From Rhodobacter sp. 24-YEA-8 (GTDB lineage: Bacteria > Pseudomonadota > Alphaproteobacteria > Rhodobacterales > Rhodobacteraceae): a DNA stretch of 64,000 nt. The position numbers and the translations under genes were made by a program. The DNA is taken from positions 2,741,001 to 2,805,000 of the forward strand of contig NZ_FNSK01000001.1 of NCBI RefSeq assembly GCF_900105075.1, read 5' to 3'. This document shows positions 36,369 through 47,480 of the stretch, one piece after another; positions within the stretch are counted from its first letter, which is position 1, and each line of letters starts with the position of its first letter. A model generated the notes under the pieces. The model saw only the letters and a program-made list of their open reading frames with translations, was not told the DNA's origin and searched no databases.

Positions 36369-36391
36369 AGGCGGCTTCGGCCGCCTTTTTC
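36369..36391 (+). terminator. TTCG-tetraloop terminator after the DUF3576 gene
   Basis: A 7-bp AGGCGGC/GCCGCCT stem with the stable TTCG loop is followed directly by TTTTT. Confidence 0.92.
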
Positions 36392-36437
36392 ATGTCACAG
36401 AAGAATATGCCTTGCAGCAAGGCGGCGCAGGCAGGGA

Positions 36438-37454
36438 TCAGCGCCCCGCCCGCGCGGCGATCCGCAGAAAGACCCGCTCGACCAGCGCAAGCCCTGGCAC
36501 TTTCATCGTCGAGCGCAGCGTCAGATCAGCCTCGACCAGATCGGCGATGGCGGGTTCCAGGCTGCGCATCCCCCATTTCCTGAGCTGTCCCTGCATCCGA
36601 TCCCGGCGCGGCCCGAAGACCCGTGCCTTTTGCAAGCCATTGCCTGCACCGCCCGGATCACTTGCCGCAATATGCAGTGTGCGGAAATACCGCAGCGCCT
36701 GGATGCAGAGGGTTACCGGCAACACGCCCTGCCCTCCCAGCCGCAGCATCAACATGCCGACCTGACGGCTCTGCCCCTCGGCCACGGCATTCAGGAGCTC
36801 ATCCACCTCGGCGTCAATCGTTGCCGGTGCCAGCGCCGCGACCTCATCCGGTGTCAAAGGCGTCGGATCCTGCCATTTATACAGCGCGATCTTCTCAAGC
36901 GTCTGCCGGAAGTCACCCGGATCCAGCGCCCGCGCAAGTTGCGTCAGATCATCCATCACCGCTGGCGGGATCTGCGCGAGACCGGCTCTGGCCAGTTCGG
37001 ATTCGATCTCTTCGCGCGTCGGCGGATCGTCATAAAGCCCGATGCAAACCGTATGGGGGAGCTTTTCAAACAGTGACTTAAGCGTCGATTTGCCCTTCAG
37101 ATCGCCCGCCGTGGCTATGATCACCGCATCACCCGGCTTCCAGTCCTTCAGCGCTGCGGTAAAGGTCGCGGTCAGCCCGTCGGTTGCATCCTCGACAAAG
37201 GCCACACGCGGGCCCGGGAAGAAACCGACCGCCCTGACCGCATCCGACAGTGCCGCCTGGTCCTTGCGCAGATCCGCGCCCGACATGCGCGCAAGCCGCA
37301 TCTCGGCCTCGCCTTCGGGCCCGATCAGCGCGAGAATCGCCGCCTGGCGTTTCAGCGCGACCCGCATCGTATCGGCACCAAAGATCAGAAGCCCCGCGCG
37401 GGCGGGGTCAGGCTTTGCCATGTAACGATTGGCCTCGGCGCCGCGCAGCAGCAT
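36438..37454 (-). CDS. holA: DNA polymerase III subunit delta
   Basis: Clamp-loader subunit that opens the beta sliding clamp during replication. It is 338 aa. The N-terminal RAGLLIFGADTMRVALKR replaces the ATPase core of related loaders. It also has GDLKGKSTLKSLFEKLPHTV in the middle and a C-terminal oligomerisation domain with LRYFRTLHIAAS. The start ATG overlaps the lptE stop by one base. Low similarity is normal for this family, so the call also rests on the leuS-lptE-holA order. Confidence 0.88.
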   Translation of the reverse strand: MLLRGAEANRYMAKPDPARAGLLIFGADTMRVALKRQAAILALIGPEGEAEMRLARMSGADLRKDQAALSDAVRAVGFFPGPRVAFVEDATDGLTATFTAALKDWKPGDAVIIATAGDLKGKSTLKSLFEKLPHTVCIGLYDDPPTREEIESELARAGLAQIPPAVMDDLTQLARALDPGDFRQTLEKIALYKWQDPTPLTPDEVAALAPATIDAEVDELLNAVAEGQSRQVGMLMLRLGGQGVLPVTLCIQALRYFRTLHIAASDPGGAGNGLQKARVFGPRRDRMQGQLRKWGMRSLEPAIADLVEADLTLRSTMKVPGLALVERVFLRIAARAGR

Positions 37455-37975
37455 CAGCCGGCCGACGGACCAGAGGCGCGCGCGCTGTTGCGCCTTTGCA
37501 GCGCCGCCATTTCTGCGATCAGCCGCGCCACGACCTGATCGGCCAGGATCGACATCAGCCGGCTTTGCGCATCTTCCTCTGCCGCCAGCATCGCCACGGT
37601 CGAGCCGGTCGCGTTGAACGCGGTGAAGCTTTGCGCCCGCCCGCTTGCGAGCACGGCGCCGCTGAGCGTATCCGAGATCCGGAAGGTCACGACCCCCGAG
37701 ATATTGTAGCGCGTGGTGCGGTTGTCTGCGGTGACGCCGACACCATCCGTTTTGGTCGTGATGGCGTAGTCGAGGTCATAGAGATGGCGCTCGGGCCGCC
37801 CGAGACGCTCCTCGATTCGCTGCACAAAGGCAAAAGCCTCTTTGGTATCGGGGTCCGCCGCGCGCACCTGGCCCAGCAGGGCCTCGGCCGGTCCGCCCTT
37901 CTGATAGGCGGGAGTAAAGCCGCAGGCGGCAAGCGCCAGCGGCATCAGCAGGAAGGTCCGGCGGTCAGTCCCCAC
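37454..37975 (-). CDS. lptE: LPS-assembly lipoprotein LptE
   Basis: Outer-membrane lipoprotein that plugs the LptD barrel for lipopolysaccharide export. It is 173 aa with a GTG start: MGTDRRTFLLMPLALAACGFTPAYQ contains lipobox LAAC at about residues 15-18. The following GFTPAY is a typical LptE start of the mature protein. Residues RYNISGVVTFRISDT fit its beta-sandwich. A start at the internal ATG (residue 11) is possible but would shorten the signal peptide. It lies 21 bases after leuS and overlaps holA by one base. Confidence 0.85.
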   Translation of the reverse strand: MGTDRRTFLLMPLALAACGFTPAYQKGGPAEALLGQVRAADPDTKEAFAFVQRIEERLGRPERHLYDLDYAITTKTDGVGVTADNRTTRYNISGVVTFRISDTLSGAVLASGRAQSFTAFNATGSTVAMLAAEEDAQSRLMSILADQVVARLIAEMAALQRRNSARASGPSAG

Positions 37976-37996
37976 GGGTTCAGCCCCTTGATGCCG

Positions 37997-40555
37997 TCAC
38001 GCGACGACGTTGATGATGCGCCCCGGCACCACGATGATCTTCTTCACCGCATTGCCACCGAGGAATTTCACCACATCCTCATGGGCCAGCGCCAGCTTTT
38101 CAACCTCGGAAGAGGCAAGATCCTTCGGCACGCTGATTTCCGCACGTTTCTTGCCATTGATCTGGATCGGCAGCGTGATCACATCATCGACCAGCAGCGC
38201 CGGATCGGCTTTCGGCCAGCCAGCCTGAGCACAAAGCCCTTCGCCGCCCTGCATGGCCCAGATTTCCTCGGCCAGATGCGGCGTCATCGGCTGCATCAGC
38301 TGCGCCAGAACCCGCATCCCATCGCGCGCCACCAGCGCCGAAGCATCGGCTTTCGCCAGTGTATTGGTCAGCCCGTAAAGCACGGCAATCGCCTTGTTGA
38401 AGGCAAAGCCTTCAATCGACTTCGTGACCTCGACCACCGCCCGCGCCACTGCCTTTTGCAGCTCAAGGTCAGCCGTGCCGGCGTAATCCGATGGCATCGA
38501 GGCGACCCGGTCCGACAGCGTCCAGACGCGGGTCAGGTGTTTGCTGGTGGCATCGGCACCAGAGGCCGTCCATTCGATATCCCGCTCGGGCGGGCTGTCC
38601 GACATCACGAACCAGCGTGCGGTATCTGCGCCGTAAGACGCGATGATGCTCATCGGATCGACGACGTTCTTCTTTGATTTCGACATCTTGGCCGAAGGGA
38701 TCACCTCGACCGCAGTGCCATCCGCCAGCGTCACGCCCGCATCGGAACGCAGGACATCCTCCGGCAGATGGTAAACCGGGCGGCCCTTGTCATCGATGGT
38801 CTTGTAGATCTCATGCGTGACCATGCCCTGGGTAAACAGCGCGTCAAACGGCTCGCGCGATTTGGCGGGCAGATGGCCGGTCACGTTCATCGCACGGGCA
38901 AAGTAGCGCGAATACAGAAGATGCAGGATCGCGTGTTCGATGCCGCCGATATACTGGTCGACATTCATCCAGTATTCCGCATCCTCCATCACCGTCGGCG
39001 TGGTCGCGCGCGGCGCGGTGAAGCGGGTGAAATACCAGGACGAATCGACGAACGTATCCATCGTATCCGTCTCGCGCTTTGCCGCCTGGCCGCATTTCGG
39101 ACAAGGGACATCGCGCCAGGTCGGGTGACGGTCGAGCGGATTGCCCGGCTTGTCGAAGCTTACATCATAGGGCAGCTCGACGGGGAGGTTCTCTTTCTTC
39201 TCGGGCACCACGCCGCAGGTCGGGCAATGGACGACCGGGATCGGGCAACCCCAATAGCGCTGGCGCGACAGGCCCCAGTCGCGCAGGCGAAACTTGGTCA
39301 CGCCCTCGCCGAAGCCCTTTTCCTCGGCCAGAGCGATGGCGTCCAGGATGCCCTGTTCGCCGGTTTTGACCTCGGCCCCCGCGACATTGCGGATATAGGT
39401 GACGCGCTCGGATTTCGCCGGGACGAAGGGTTCCGTGAGCGCCGTCTCGGCCTCGCCTTCCGGGACGAAGACCGGGATGATCGGCAGGCTGTATTTGGTC
39501 GCGAATTCGAAATCGCGCTGGTCATGGCCCGGGCAGCCGAAGATCGCGCCGGTGCCGTAATCCATCAGGATGAAATTCGCGATCCAAACCGGCAGTTCAA
39601 TGGAAGGGTCCAGCGGATGACGCACGCGCACGCCGGTATCGAAGCCGATCTTTTCAGCGGTCTCGATCTCTTCGGCGGTGGTGCCGCCCTTGCGGCATTC
39701 GGCGGCAAAGGCCGCAATGGCCTCGTTTTTCTCGGCCAGCGCCTTTGCCAGCGGATGATCGGCCGAGATCCCGGCAAAGCTGGCGCCGCCCAGCGTGTCG
39801 GGGCGGGTGGTGTAAACTTCCAGCCGGTCAAAGCCTTCCGGCGCATTCACCGTCTCGAACGCGAATTGCAACCCCTGGGATTTGCCGATCCAGTTCGCCT
39901 GCATCAGGCGTACCTTTTCAGGCCATTTCTCCAGCCCGTCGAGCGAGCTCAGCAGATCATCCGCCATAGCCGAGATCTTAAAGAACCATTGCGTCAGCTC
40001 TTTGCGCTCCACCAGCGCACCCGAACGCCAGCCGCGCCCGTTCTCGACCTGCTCATTGGCGAGCACGGTCATATCGACCGGGTCCCAGTTCACCACGGCG
40101 GCCTTGCGGTAAACCAGCCCCGCCTCAAGCATGTCGAGGAACATCGACTGTTGCTGGCCGTAATATTCCGGGTCGCAGGTGGCGAATTCGCGGCTCCAGT
40201 CGATCGACAGGCCCAGCGGCTTCATCTGGTCCTTCATCACGGCGATATTGCCATAGGTCCAGTCTTTCGGGTGGCCGCCCCGCTCCATCGCCGCGTTTTC
40301 CGCCGGCATCCCGAAAGCATCCCAGCCCATCGGGTGCAGCACCGAGAATCCGCAGGACGACTTATAGCGCGCGACCACATCGCCCATGGTGTAATTGCGC
40401 ACATGGCCCATATGGATGCGCCCCGACGGATAGGGGAACATCTCAAGCACGTAATATTTCGGCTTTGACGGGTCGGCCTTCGCGGTGAAAACCCCGGCCT
40501 CATCCCAGGCGGATTGCCATTTCTTCTCGATCTGACCGGGTTCGTAGCGCGACAT
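37997..40555 (-). CDS. leuS: Leucine--tRNA ligase
   Basis: Class I synthetase charging tRNA-Leu. It is 852 aa. The HIGH motif is HMGH in [16 protein letters not shown] near residue 48. The editing domain contains [14 protein letters not shown] near residue 245. The KMSKS loop is [13 protein letters not shown] near residue 620, and the anticodon-binding and C-terminal domains follow. It is first in a leuS-lptE-holA group on the minus strand. Confidence 0.97.
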   Translation of the reverse strand: MSRYEPGQIEKKWQSAWDEAGVFTAKADPSKPKYYVLEMFPYPSGRIHMGHVRNYTMGDVVARYKSSCGFSVLHPMGWDAFGMPAENAAMERGGHPKDWTYGNIAVMKDQMKPLGLSIDWSREFATCDPEYYGQQQSMFLDMLEAGLVYRKAAVVNWDPVDMTVLANEQVENGRGWRSGALVERKELTQWFFKISAMADDLLSSLDGLEKWPEKVRLMQANWIGKSQGLQFAFETVNAPEGFDRLEVYTTRPDTLGGASFAGISADHPLAKALAEKNEAIAAFAAECRKGGTTAEEIETAEKIGFDTGVRVRHPLDPSIELPVWIANFILMDYGTGAIFGCPGHDQRDFEFATKYSLPIIPVFVPEGEAETALTEPFVPAKSERVTYIRNVAGAEVKTGEQGILDAIALAEEKGFGEGVTKFRLRDWGLSRQRYWGCPIPVVHCPTCGVVPEKKENLPVELPYDVSFDKPGNPLDRHPTWRDVPCPKCGQAAKRETDTMDTFVDSSWYFTRFTAPRATTPTVMEDAEYWMNVDQYIGGIEHAILHLLYSRYFARAMNVTGHLPAKSREPFDALFTQGMVTHEIYKTIDDKGRPVYHLPEDVLRSDAGVTLADGTAVEVIPSAKMSKSKKNVVDPMSIIASYGADTARWFVMSDSPPERDIEWTASGADATSKHLTRVWTLSDRVASMPSDYAGTADLELQKAVARAVVEVTKSIEGFAFNKAIAVLYGLTNTLAKADASALVARDGMRVLAQLMQPMTPHLAEEIWAMQGGEGLCAQAGWPKADPALLVDDVITLPIQINGKKRAEISVPKDLASSEVEKLALAHEDVVKFLGGNAVKKIIVVPGRIINVVA

Positions 40556-40616
40556 GGGTTGAGCCTCTGTATCTGACAGAGAGGGAATTACCCCTCCCGG
40601 CGTCAGAGGTAAAGGA

Positions 40617-41033
40617 TCACAGCATCAGCTCCATATCGCGATGGGCAATTCCCGCATCCAGGTATTCCGGCCCGAAGGCCCGAAAGCCGAGCGCCTCGTA
40701 AAAGCCTAGCGCATGGATCTGTGCCCCCAGTTTCGCGCGGGTGACACCGGGCTGCGTGCGCAAAACCGCGACCGCCTCGCGCATCAGCGCCTGGCCGATG
40801 CCCTGCCCGCGCGCTTGCGCGAGCACGCAGACCCGGCCGATCTTGCCAGTCGCACCCTCGATCAGGATCCGCGCGGTCCCGAGCGGCTGATCGTCTGTGG
40901 CCAGCAGATGCAGCGCCTCGCCATCGCGCCCGTCGAGCTCATCGCCCTCGGAAACCGCCTGTTCCTCGATGAAAACGCGGCGCCGCAGTGCCTGGCAGGC
41001 GGCCAGATCATCCGTCAATGCAACCCGGATCAC
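40617..41033 (-). CDS. GNAT-family N-acetyltransferase
   Basis: 138 aa, start [21 protein letters not shown]. The acetyl-CoA binding signature is [17 protein letters not shown] near residue 70; [22 protein letters not shown] near the C-terminus completes the fold. Substrate unknown. It overlaps dapE by four bases, so the two are co-translated. ElaA-like family members have this size. Confidence 0.88.
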   Translation of the reverse strand: MIRVALTDDLAACQALRRRVFIEEQAVSEGDELDGRDGEALHLLATDDQPLGTARILIEGATGKIGRVCVLAQARGQGIGQALMREAVAVLRTQPGVTRAKLGAQIHALGFYEALGFRAFGPEYLDAGIAHRDMELML

Positions 41034-42184
41034 GCGAAATAATCCCTGAGAATACGGCTGTAGATCGCTTTCAGCTGGTGGATCTGCGCGATCTCCACCC
41101 GTTCATCGACCTGGTGCATGGTCTTGCCGACCAGGCCGAATTCGACCACGGGGCAGTGATCCTTGATGAAGCGCGCATCCGAGGTGCCGCCACTCGTGGA
41201 ATAATCCGGGCTGACGCCGGTCTCTGCCTGGACCGCCTCGCGGATCATCGCGGAAAATTCGCCCGGCACGGTTAGAAAACTGTCGCCGGAATTGCTGGTC
41301 TTCACCGTGATCCGCACCCCGGTTTCCGCCGCAACCACTGCGGCATGGCTTTGCAGCCAGGTCGCAATGCTCTCTCCGGTATGGAGGTCATTATAGCGGA
41401 TATTGACGATGGCCGTCCCCCTGGCCGGGATCACATTGGTGGCCTTATTGCCGCAATCAATCGTGGTGATCGCGAGGGTCGAGGCGTCGAAATGATCTGA
41501 TCCCTCGTCCAGCGGCTCCGCCTCCAGCCGCGCCATCAGCTTCACCAGCGCTGACATCGGGTTCTTCGCGCGATGCGGATAGGCGGAATGGCCCTGCACC
41601 CCTTCGGCGGTGAACCAGGCGGTCAGGCTGCCACGCCGGCCGATCTTCATCATCTGGCCCATCACATCGGGGCAGGTCGGCTCGCCGACCAGGCAATGCG
41701 TCATCCGCTCGCCCTGCTCCGCCATCCAGTCCAGCAGCGCCACGGTGCCATGTTCGGCGACATCTTCCTCATCGCCGGTGATCGCAAGGATCACCGCGCC
41801 ATCGGGCGGGGTCTCGCGCACGAAATCCACCGCAGCGGCGGCGAAGGCCGCCACCCCGGATTTCATATCGGTGGCGCCGCGCCCATACATCCAGCCATCG
41901 ACCACGACCGCGCCGAACGGGTCCTGGGTCCAGGCCGCAGCATCTCCCACCGGCACCACATCGGTATGACCGTTAAAGCCGAAGGACCGGTTCGCCCCCC
42001 GTATGCCCCAGCGGGCATAGAGATTGGCGATCCCACCACGATCCACCCGGGTACAGGCAAACCCGGCCTCGCTCAGCAACGCCTCCAGCAAGACGAGCGC
42101 GCCCCCCTCTGCCGGCGTTACCGAGTTGCAGCGAATCAGCCGAGCGGTCAGCTCAGCCGGATCAACCGGGGTGAAATCGGTCAT
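41030..42184 (-). CDS. dapE: Succinyl-diaminopimelate desuccinylase
   Basis: Zinc hydrolase of the succinylase branch of diaminopimelate/lysine synthesis, 384 aa from [17 protein letters not shown]. Metal ligands are visible in [14 protein letters not shown] near residue 75, the bridging acid in [14 protein letters not shown] near 105, the general base in [12 protein letters not shown] near 140, and [20 protein letters not shown]. The C-terminal MHQVDERV histidine closes the site. Together with lysA it supplies meso-DAP for peptidoglycan and lysine. It overlaps the acetyltransferase gene by four bases. Confidence 0.95.
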   Translation of the reverse strand: MTDFTPVDPAELTARLIRCNSVTPAEGGALVLLEALLSEAGFACTRVDRGGIANLYARWGIRGANRSFGFNGHTDVVPVGDAAAWTQDPFGAVVVDGWMYGRGATDMKSGVAAFAAAAVDFVRETPPDGAVILAITGDEEDVAEHGTVALLDWMAEQGERMTHCLVGEPTCPDVMGQMMKIGRRGSLTAWFTAEGVQGHSAYPHRAKNPMSALVKLMARLEAEPLDEGSDHFDASTLAITTIDCGNKATNVIPARGTAIVNIRYNDLHTGESIATWLQSHAAVVAAETGVRITVKTSNSGDSFLTVPGEFSAMIREAVQAETGVSPDYSTSGGTSDARFIKDHCPVVEFGLVGKTMHQVDERVEIAQIHQLKAIYSRILRDYFA

Positions 42185-42248
42185 GGGGGTCTCCTTCAGG
42201 CGATTGCAACAGCCATAGTCCCGGCTGCCGCGCGGGGCAACCGGGGCC

Positions 42249-43388
42249 TCAGTCTGCCAGACCGGTATTCCCCGCCGCAACCGCTTCAACCGGCGAAAGC
42301 ACAATCGCCGTCGCATTCTTCACCGTCAGCACCACGCCCGGCAACAGCCCGACCCGCGTCCGCGCCTCGGCCCGGAAGGCCGCGTCGATATTGGCGATGC
42401 CGCCCAGCACCTGCAACAGGGCCGGCGAGGTTCCGAGGTTGTTATGCCCCGCCCCCTGATTATAGGCGGCGGTGTCGTAATAGGTGACCTCGAGATCAGA
42501 GATCGGCCGCAGATCCGTCAGATTGCCCAACCGGTCAGGCGCACCTGCGATGCGCGACGAGATGTTCAGAATAGTGTCGCGGGTGCTGCCAAAGATCAGG
42601 AAGGGCTGCGGCAGTTTTCCCATGGCATGGGCCTGGGCGCGGAACAGATCAACATCGAGATCGGGTGAAATCAGGATCACCCCCGCCATGCGGTCCATCA
42701 CTTTGCGATCCCCACGGATCGAGGCCTGACGCAGCGTCTCCATCGTCAGGGCGCCGCCCATCGAATGGGCCACGATGATGATCCGTTCGGCTCCGGCTCC
42801 GGCAATCTCACGGAGCAACGCCTCAAGTCCGTCGCGTCCGAACAAAGCGGAATCGCGGTCATAGACATAGCCAAGCGCCGACCCGCGCGAGGGCCAGGCA
42901 TAATGCACCGCCACGCCCGGCACTTTCAGATCGTAATGCATCTGCGCGACGCGATAGATGCTTTCGGCCATGGTATTGTTGAAGCCATGCACATAGACGG
43001 TCACGTCACGACTGCCACGCTGCCCCAGATTCTTCGCCAGTTCCTTGCGGAAATCGCCCGCCGTCGCGAATTGCTGATCGGCGAGCGTCAGGAAATCCTT
43101 GGTCGGATCCGCCCGCTTCACCGATTTCGGCCAGGTGACCTCGCCCACCTTATGCTCACGTGGCATCAGGATGTCATAGCGCATGAAAGTCGCGAAATCC
43201 GACCGCGCGAACCCGAATTCACCATTCTCTTCGCGCCGCGACGTGCCGACATAGATCGGCACCCGGATCGACACCTCTTCGGCCAGCGCGATCTTTTCTG
43301 GCGTCAGCTCTTCAAGCATCACGAAGTTCCCGCGCGGCGCGCAGGAGGCGAACAGGACAAACGCCAAAAGGGCAACAAAAATTCTCAT
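42249..43388 (-). CDS. Alpha/beta-hydrolase (DUF900) lipoprotein
   Basis: 379 aa. Signal peptide with lipobox FASC ([20 protein letters not shown], cysteine at residue 16). The catalytic serine is in [11 protein letters not shown] (GxSxG) near residue 210, with acid [10 protein letters not shown] and a possible histidine in AGHNNLG. It also has [16 protein letters not shown], the oxyanion-hole motif of DUF900 esterases. Substrate unknown. It probably sits in the envelope. Transcribed toward dapE with a 64-base gap. Confidence 0.87.
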   Translation of the reverse strand: MRIFVALLAFVLFASCAPRGNFVMLEELTPEKIALAEEVSIRVPIYVGTSRREENGEFGFARSDFATFMRYDILMPREHKVGEVTWPKSVKRADPTKDFLTLADQQFATAGDFRKELAKNLGQRGSRDVTVYVHGFNNTMAESIYRVAQMHYDLKVPGVAVHYAWPSRGSALGYVYDRDSALFGRDGLEALLREIAGAGAERIIIVAHSMGGALTMETLRQASIRGDRKVMDRMAGVILISPDLDVDLFRAQAHAMGKLPQPFLIFGSTRDTILNISSRIAGAPDRLGNLTDLRPISDLEVTYYDTAAYNQGAGHNNLGTSPALLQVLGGIANIDAAFRAEARTRVGLLPGVVLTVKNATAIVLSPVEAVAAGNTGLAD

Positions 43389-43475
43389 GCCTCTTTCCTG
43401 ACCGGCCTGCCGCAACCGGTCAAGCCCCGCCGCTTCACCAGATGTTTCAATCCGGTCAGGAACTGCCCTTCCCCG

Positions 43476-43524
43476 TCATGAAAATACTCAGGAGCAGGCG
43501 GGGTGCGGGGGCCGGCCCCCGCAC
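43476..43524. repeat. Degenerate copy of the composite intergenic repeat
   Basis: A TCATGAAAATACTC segment is followed by GGAGCAGGCGGGG and a perfect 20-bp palindrome at 43504-43523. It lies between the esterase lipoprotein and the hslU stop. It shares layout, but not exact sequence, with the copies at 17.6 and 58.8 kb. Confidence 0.6.
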
Positions 43525-43530
43525 GGGCCG

Positions 43531-44829
43531 TCACAACACGTAGCGCGATATATCCGCCGAGCGCGCCAGCCCGCCGACATTCTTTTCGACAAAGGCCTCA
43601 TCCACCACCACCGCCTCGCCCGGGCGGTCCGGCGCGGTGAAGGAAAGCTCTTCGAACACCCGCTCCATCACCGTGTAAAGCCTGCGCGCCCCGATATTCT
43701 CGACCGAGCGGTTCACCTCGGCCGCGAGAGCCGCAATCGTCGCGATCCCGTCTTCGGTGAACCGGACCGCCACCTCTTCGGTCGCCATCAGCCCGGTATA
43801 TTGCCGGGTCAGTGCATTGTCGGTCTCGGTCAGGATCCGGACGAAATCGCCCTCGGTCAGCGCCTCAAGCTCGACCCGGATCGGCAGACGGCCCTGCAAC
43901 TCGGGCAAAAGGTCCGAGGGTTTGGCGATATGGAAGGCACCGGAGGCGATGAACAGGATATGATCGGTCTTCACCGGCCCGTATTTGGTCGAAACGGTCG
44001 TCCCTTCGATCAGCGGCAGCAGATCACGCTGCACCCCCTCGCGTGAGACATCGGCGCCCCGCGCCTCGGATTTCGCACAGATCTTGTCGATCTCGTCGAG
44101 GAAGACGATGCCATCCGCCTGCACCACCTGCAGCGCGCGCGCCTTCACCGCCTCGTCATCCAGCAGCTTGTCGGCCTCCTGGCCCAGCAGCAGATCATAG
44201 CTGTCCGCCACCGTGACCCGCTTCTTCGTCGAGCGCTGAAACGCCTTGCCGAACATTTCCTGCAGGCCCTGGAGCTGCATCTCCATCCCCTGGCCACCTG
44301 CCATCATCGGCATCGCGGGCAAAGGGTCCTGCACTTCGATCTCGATCATCGTGTCATCAAGCTCGCCCGCGCGCAGTTTCTTGCGAAACATCTCGCGGGT
44401 CTGTTCGCGCGCATCCTTGCCGGCAATCGCCTCGATCACCCGCTCCTCGGCAGCACGTTTCGCCTTTTCGCGCACTTCATCGCGCATCATCGCGCGGGTA
44501 TCGACGATGGCGACATCCATCAGATCACGGATGATGCTTTCGACATCGCGGCCGACATAGCCGACTTCGGTGAATTTGGTCGCCTCGACCTTGAGGAACG
44601 GCGCTTTCGCGAGCTTTGCCAGCCGGCGCGAGATCTCGGTCTTGCCGACGCCGGTCGGCCCGATCATCAGGATGTTCTTCGGATAAACCTCGTCAATCAG
44701 ATCGGCGGGCAGACGGTTCCGGCGCCAGCGATTGCGCAAAGCCACAGCCACGGCGCGCTTGGCCTCTTTCTGACCGATGATGAAACGGTCCAGCTCCGAG
44801 ACGATCTCGCGGGGGGTCAGGTCGGTCAT
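43531..44829 (-). CDS. hslU: ATP-dependent protease ATPase subunit HslU (ClpY)
   Basis: AAA+ unfoldase that feeds proteins to the HslV protease. It is 432 aa. Walker [10 protein letters not shown] is at residues 57-65, Walker [11 protein letters not shown] is near residue 246, and sensor/arginine-finger sequence ([17 protein letters not shown]) is near 320. The C-terminus RYVL is the HslV-docking tail. It is separated from hslV by a DUF2157 membrane-protein gene that overlaps hslU by four bases. Confidence 0.97.
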   Translation of the reverse strand: MTDLTPREIVSELDRFIIGQKEAKRAVAVALRNRWRRNRLPADLIDEVYPKNILMIGPTGVGKTEISRRLAKLAKAPFLKVEATKFTEVGYVGRDVESIIRDLMDVAIVDTRAMMRDEVREKAKRAAEERVIEAIAGKDAREQTREMFRKKLRAGELDDTMIEIEVQDPLPAMPMMAGGQGMEMQLQGLQEMFGKAFQRSTKKRVTVADSYDLLLGQEADKLLDDEAVKARALQVVQADGIVFLDEIDKICAKSEARGADVSREGVQRDLLPLIEGTTVSTKYGPVKTDHILFIASGAFHIAKPSDLLPELQGRLPIRVELEALTEGDFVRILTETDNALTRQYTGLMATEEVAVRFTEDGIATIAALAAEVNRSVENIGARRLYTVMERVFEELSFTAPDRPGEAVVVDEAFVEKNVGGLARSADISRYVL

Positions 44830-45899
44830 ACTTCAGGCCTCGAATAGGGGGGCAGCCGGTCTTTGCCGGGGAAATCGGGAAGGGCGCGCATCAGCCAGCC
44901 GCGCAACTGCACCCACCAGGTGCCGATTGCGGTGATCAGCGCGCCCAGAAGCAGCAGCGCAAAGGCCCAGGAGCCGAAATCGCCTCCCCCCGTCGCCCAG
45001 ACGATCACGAAAGCCATATAGCCAATCGCAGCCGAGACAAATGAACGCCGGTCGATCACCAGTGCCAGCCCGGTGATGATCAGCAGCGCGATCAGCAAAA
45101 GCACCATCCCGCCCGATCCGTAAAGCGTCACCGCCACGGTATTCACCAGTGCGAAAGCCGCCAGCAGATGCAGCCAGAAGGCAGTTGCGGCATTCCTGCC
45201 CAGCCGGTGCGGGTCGCGCATGTCGAACCACATCCCCGCAAGGAAAGCCACGATGCCGAAGCCCAGCGTCGCGAAAGCAAAAGCCGGGCTTTCGCGCAGA
45301 TCAAAGAGCCCGTTCATGCCTCCGGAACGCGTTCCGATGGCCAGCCCGATCAGTGCTTCGGTCGAGGTGGTCAGCGCATAAAGCGTCAAAAGCGCAAAGC
45401 CGCCCAGCACGAACATCGAGAATGGCAGCCGGAACCGGCGATACCAGGCCGCCATGCCCAAAGTCGCCACCAGCGGCGGCAACATCAGAATAAAGCGCGA
45501 CGGCTGGCCTGCGCTTTGTAACACAAGCGTTGTCACCGCGATCAGCAGGCCGCCGCCAAAGACCAGCGCCAGCACCATCGACGGCAGGTTCATCCGCCGC
45601 CTGAGCGTGAAATATTCTGCCCACCACCAGGCGATCCCGGCGGCGATCAGCGGCAGGACAATGGCAATGGTCGCGCCACCGGCCCAGGCAATCAGCGAAA
45701 GCGAACCCGACAAAAGGATGATCAGGCCGATCGAGATGAAGATCTCGGAAAAGCCTTTGAAGAACTCGAAAGGCTCGTCTTCCGCCGGCATCGCCGCGCG
45801 CTGTCCGGCGCGGGCGGTGATCAGCGTCGACAGGGACGCGGCCTGAGCCTCGGTCAGGATACCGGCCTGAACGCCGGCGCGAAGGTCATCAGAGATCAT
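44826..45899 (-). CDS. DUF2157-type integral membrane protein
   Basis: 357 aa with a soluble N-terminal part (residues about 1-45, [14 protein letters not shown] is DUF2157-like) and about ten predicted transmembrane helices. No enzyme motif is seen. It sits between hslV and hslU with four-base overlaps on both sides, so it is translated with the protease subunits. A link to envelope stress is an inference from position only. Confidence 0.82.
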   Translation of the reverse strand: MISDDLRAGVQAGILTEAQAASLSTLITARAGQRAAMPAEDEPFEFFKGFSEIFISIGLIILLSGSLSLIAWAGGATIAIVLPLIAAGIAWWWAEYFTLRRRMNLPSMVLALVFGGGLLIAVTTLVLQSAGQPSRFILMLPPLVATLGMAAWYRRFRLPFSMFVLGGFALLTLYALTTSTEALIGLAIGTRSGGMNGLFDLRESPAFAFATLGFGIVAFLAGMWFDMRDPHRLGRNAATAFWLHLLAAFALVNTVAVTLYGSGGMVLLLIALLIITGLALVIDRRSFVSAAIGYMAFVIVWATGGGDFGSWAFALLLLGALITAIGTWWVQLRGWLMRALPDFPGKDRLPPYSRPEV

Positions 45900-46453
45900 T
45901 TGCGGATCGTCTCCACCGTCAGATTTCCATTGGTGTAGACGCAGATCGACGCCGCAATCGCCATGGCTTTGCGCGCCACGTCCTCGGCCGGCAGATCGGT
46001 CTCCATCAGCCCGCGTGCGGCGGCGAGCGCGAAATTGCCGCCCGAGCCGATGGCCGCGACATCATGTTCCGGCTCCAGCACATCACCCGCGCCGGTCAGC
46101 ACGTAAAGCTGGTCCCCATCGGTGACGATCAGCATCGCCTCGAGATTGCGCAGATATTTATCCATCCGCCAGTCTTTCGCGAGATCGACACAGGCCCGTG
46201 CGAGCTGTCCGGGTGCCGCTTCGAGCTTTTTCTCAAGCCGCTCAAGCAACGTGAACGCATCCGCCGTCGAACCGGCAAAGCCCACCACCACATCATGTCC
46301 ACCAGGGGAAAGCCTGCGCACCTTGCGCGCCGTGCCCTTGATCACCGTCTGGCCCAGGCTGACCTGGCCATCCCCCGCCACCACAACCTCGCCCCCCCGC
46401 CGCACGGCGAGGATCGTGGTCCCGTGCCAGCCGGGGAATTTGTCGTCAGCCAT
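45896..46453 (-). CDS. hslV: ATP-dependent protease peptidase subunit HslV (ClpQ)
   Basis: Proteasome-like peptidase that degrades proteins unfolded by HslU. It is 185 aa from [11 protein letters not shown], the longer start MPVRPAL adding non-conserved residues. The N-terminal Thr nucleophile lies in [12 protein letters not shown] near residues 11-13 after propeptide removal, with [16 protein letters not shown] and [17 protein letters not shown] conserved downstream. It overlaps the DUF2157 gene by four bases and has an RpoH-type promoter 25-55 bases upstream. Confidence 0.97.
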   Translation of the reverse strand: MADDKFPGWHGTTILAVRRGGEVVVAGDGQVSLGQTVIKGTARKVRRLSPGGHDVVVGFAGSTADAFTLLERLEKKLEAAPGQLARACVDLAKDWRMDKYLRNLEAMLIVTDGDQLYVLTGAGDVLEPEHDVAAIGSGGNFALAAARGLMETDLPAEDVARKAMAIAASICVYTNGNLTVETIRK

Positions 46454-46484
46454 GGGAATGCCCTTCGCATTGTTCCGTGCCCCT

Positions 46485-46513
46485 ATATGGAGCGCCGGCC
46501 GGACTGGCACAAG
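46485..46513 (-). promoter_or_regulatory. RpoH-type heat-shock promoter upstream of hslV
   Basis: Reading the minus strand: CTTGTG (46513-46508), a spacer of exactly 17 bases, then CCATAT (46490-46485). This matches the alphaproteobacterial RpoH pattern CTTG-N17/18-CCATNT. It would start transcription about 25 bases before the hslV ATG, giving heat-shock control of hslV-DUF2157-hslU. Confidence 0.65.
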
Positions 46514-46778
46514 TCAGCGGCGTAAGGCTGGACTTCCGGGGTACAGGCGGCCATGATCACCTGTCTTTCATGACCCCGACCCAGGCGAGCCCGATGTCCA
46601 GCCCGATTTCCAGCCGGAACCTACCGAACATCACGGCCCTGTTCCCGGTGCTGATCGGAACCTGCGCCCGCAATGGCTTCGGGTTGCCGCGCCGCTGAGC
46701 CGGCGGGCAACCCCCTCCTTCTGAACCTGCTTGATTTTGACAGACCGCGCCTCGCGCGGCTTCAGCTATGGGACAGCC
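46514..46778. other. Intergenic stretch between the hslV promoter and the spermidine-synthase-like gene
   Basis: About 265 bases without a supported gene. Short open frames here lack ribosome sites and family features. It should contain the promoter of the downstream plus-strand gene, but no clear boxes stand out. Confidence 0.5.
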
Positions 46779-47477
46779 ATGACAGTCTGGAACGATCTGG
46801 CCCGCGCCACCAATGCGGCGGGCGATGAAATCCTTTTGCGCCAGCGGGATAGCCTTTATGAGATCCGCTATAACGGCATCGAGCTGATGTCGAACCTCAA
46901 CCATCAGTCCGAAGCGGTGCTGGCGACGCGCGCGCTGCGTCTGCTTGGCCGTGCGCCGCGCGATGTGCTGATCGCCGGGCTTGGCATGGGCTACACCTTG
47001 CGCGCCGCGCTGGATCTGGTGGGACCAGGTGCGCAGGTGACGGTATGCGAACTGGTGCCGGAAATCGTCGCCTGGAATCACGGGCGGCTCTCGCATCTCG
47101 CCGGTCATCCGCTGAGCGACCCGCGCGTGAACGTTGAAATCGCCGATGTGACGGCGGTTCTGGCGCGCAATCCTGGCCGGTTCGACGTGATCCTGATGGA
47201 TACCGATAACGGGCCGGACACGCTGGTGCGGGAAACCAATGGCGCGATCTATACCGAAAGCGGGCTGAGCCGCAGCCGGGATGCGCTGGCCAAGGGCGGC
47301 ATTGCCGCTTTCTGGTCAGCCGAGATCGCCCCCGGTTTCGAACAGCGTCTGACCCGGCAGGGCTGGCCCTGGCGGCGGGATGATATCGCGCTGGTTCCGG
47401 GGCGGGTCGATGCGATGCATCACATCTATTTCGCCGCTGATGATGCGGCGGCTCTGGGTCTGAAAAAGGCCGCCTGA
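46779..47477 (+). CDS. Spermidine-synthase-like methyltransferase-fold protein
   Basis: 232 aa, start MTVWNDLARATNAAGD. The N-terminus with LLRQRDSLYEIRYNGIELMSN resembles the beta-strand lid of spermidine synthases. The Rossmann motif VLIAGLGMGYTLRAAL is near residue 70, and the catalytic-site-like ILMDTDNGPDTL near residue 145. Short SpeE-like proteins of this type may act on polyamines or other substrates; the substrate is unproven. It stands alone on the plus strand between hslV and trxA. Confidence 0.82.
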   Translation: MTVWNDLARATNAAGDEILLRQRDSLYEIRYNGIELMSNLNHQSEAVLATRALRLLGRAPRDVLIAGLGMGYTLRAALDLVGPGAQVTVCELVPEIVAWNHGRLSHLAGHPLSDPRVNVEIADVTAVLARNPGRFDVILMDTDNGPDTLVRETNGAIYTESGLSRSRDALAKGGIAAFWSAEIAPGFEQRLTRQGWPWRRDDIALVPGRVDAMHHIYFAADDAAALGLKKAA

Positions 47478-47480
47478 AAC

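Noticed and set aside
38768..40468. 566-codon plus-strand frame antisense to leuS
   Set aside because: leuS is unambiguous with HIGH and KMSKS motifs; the opposite frame has no recognisable domain.
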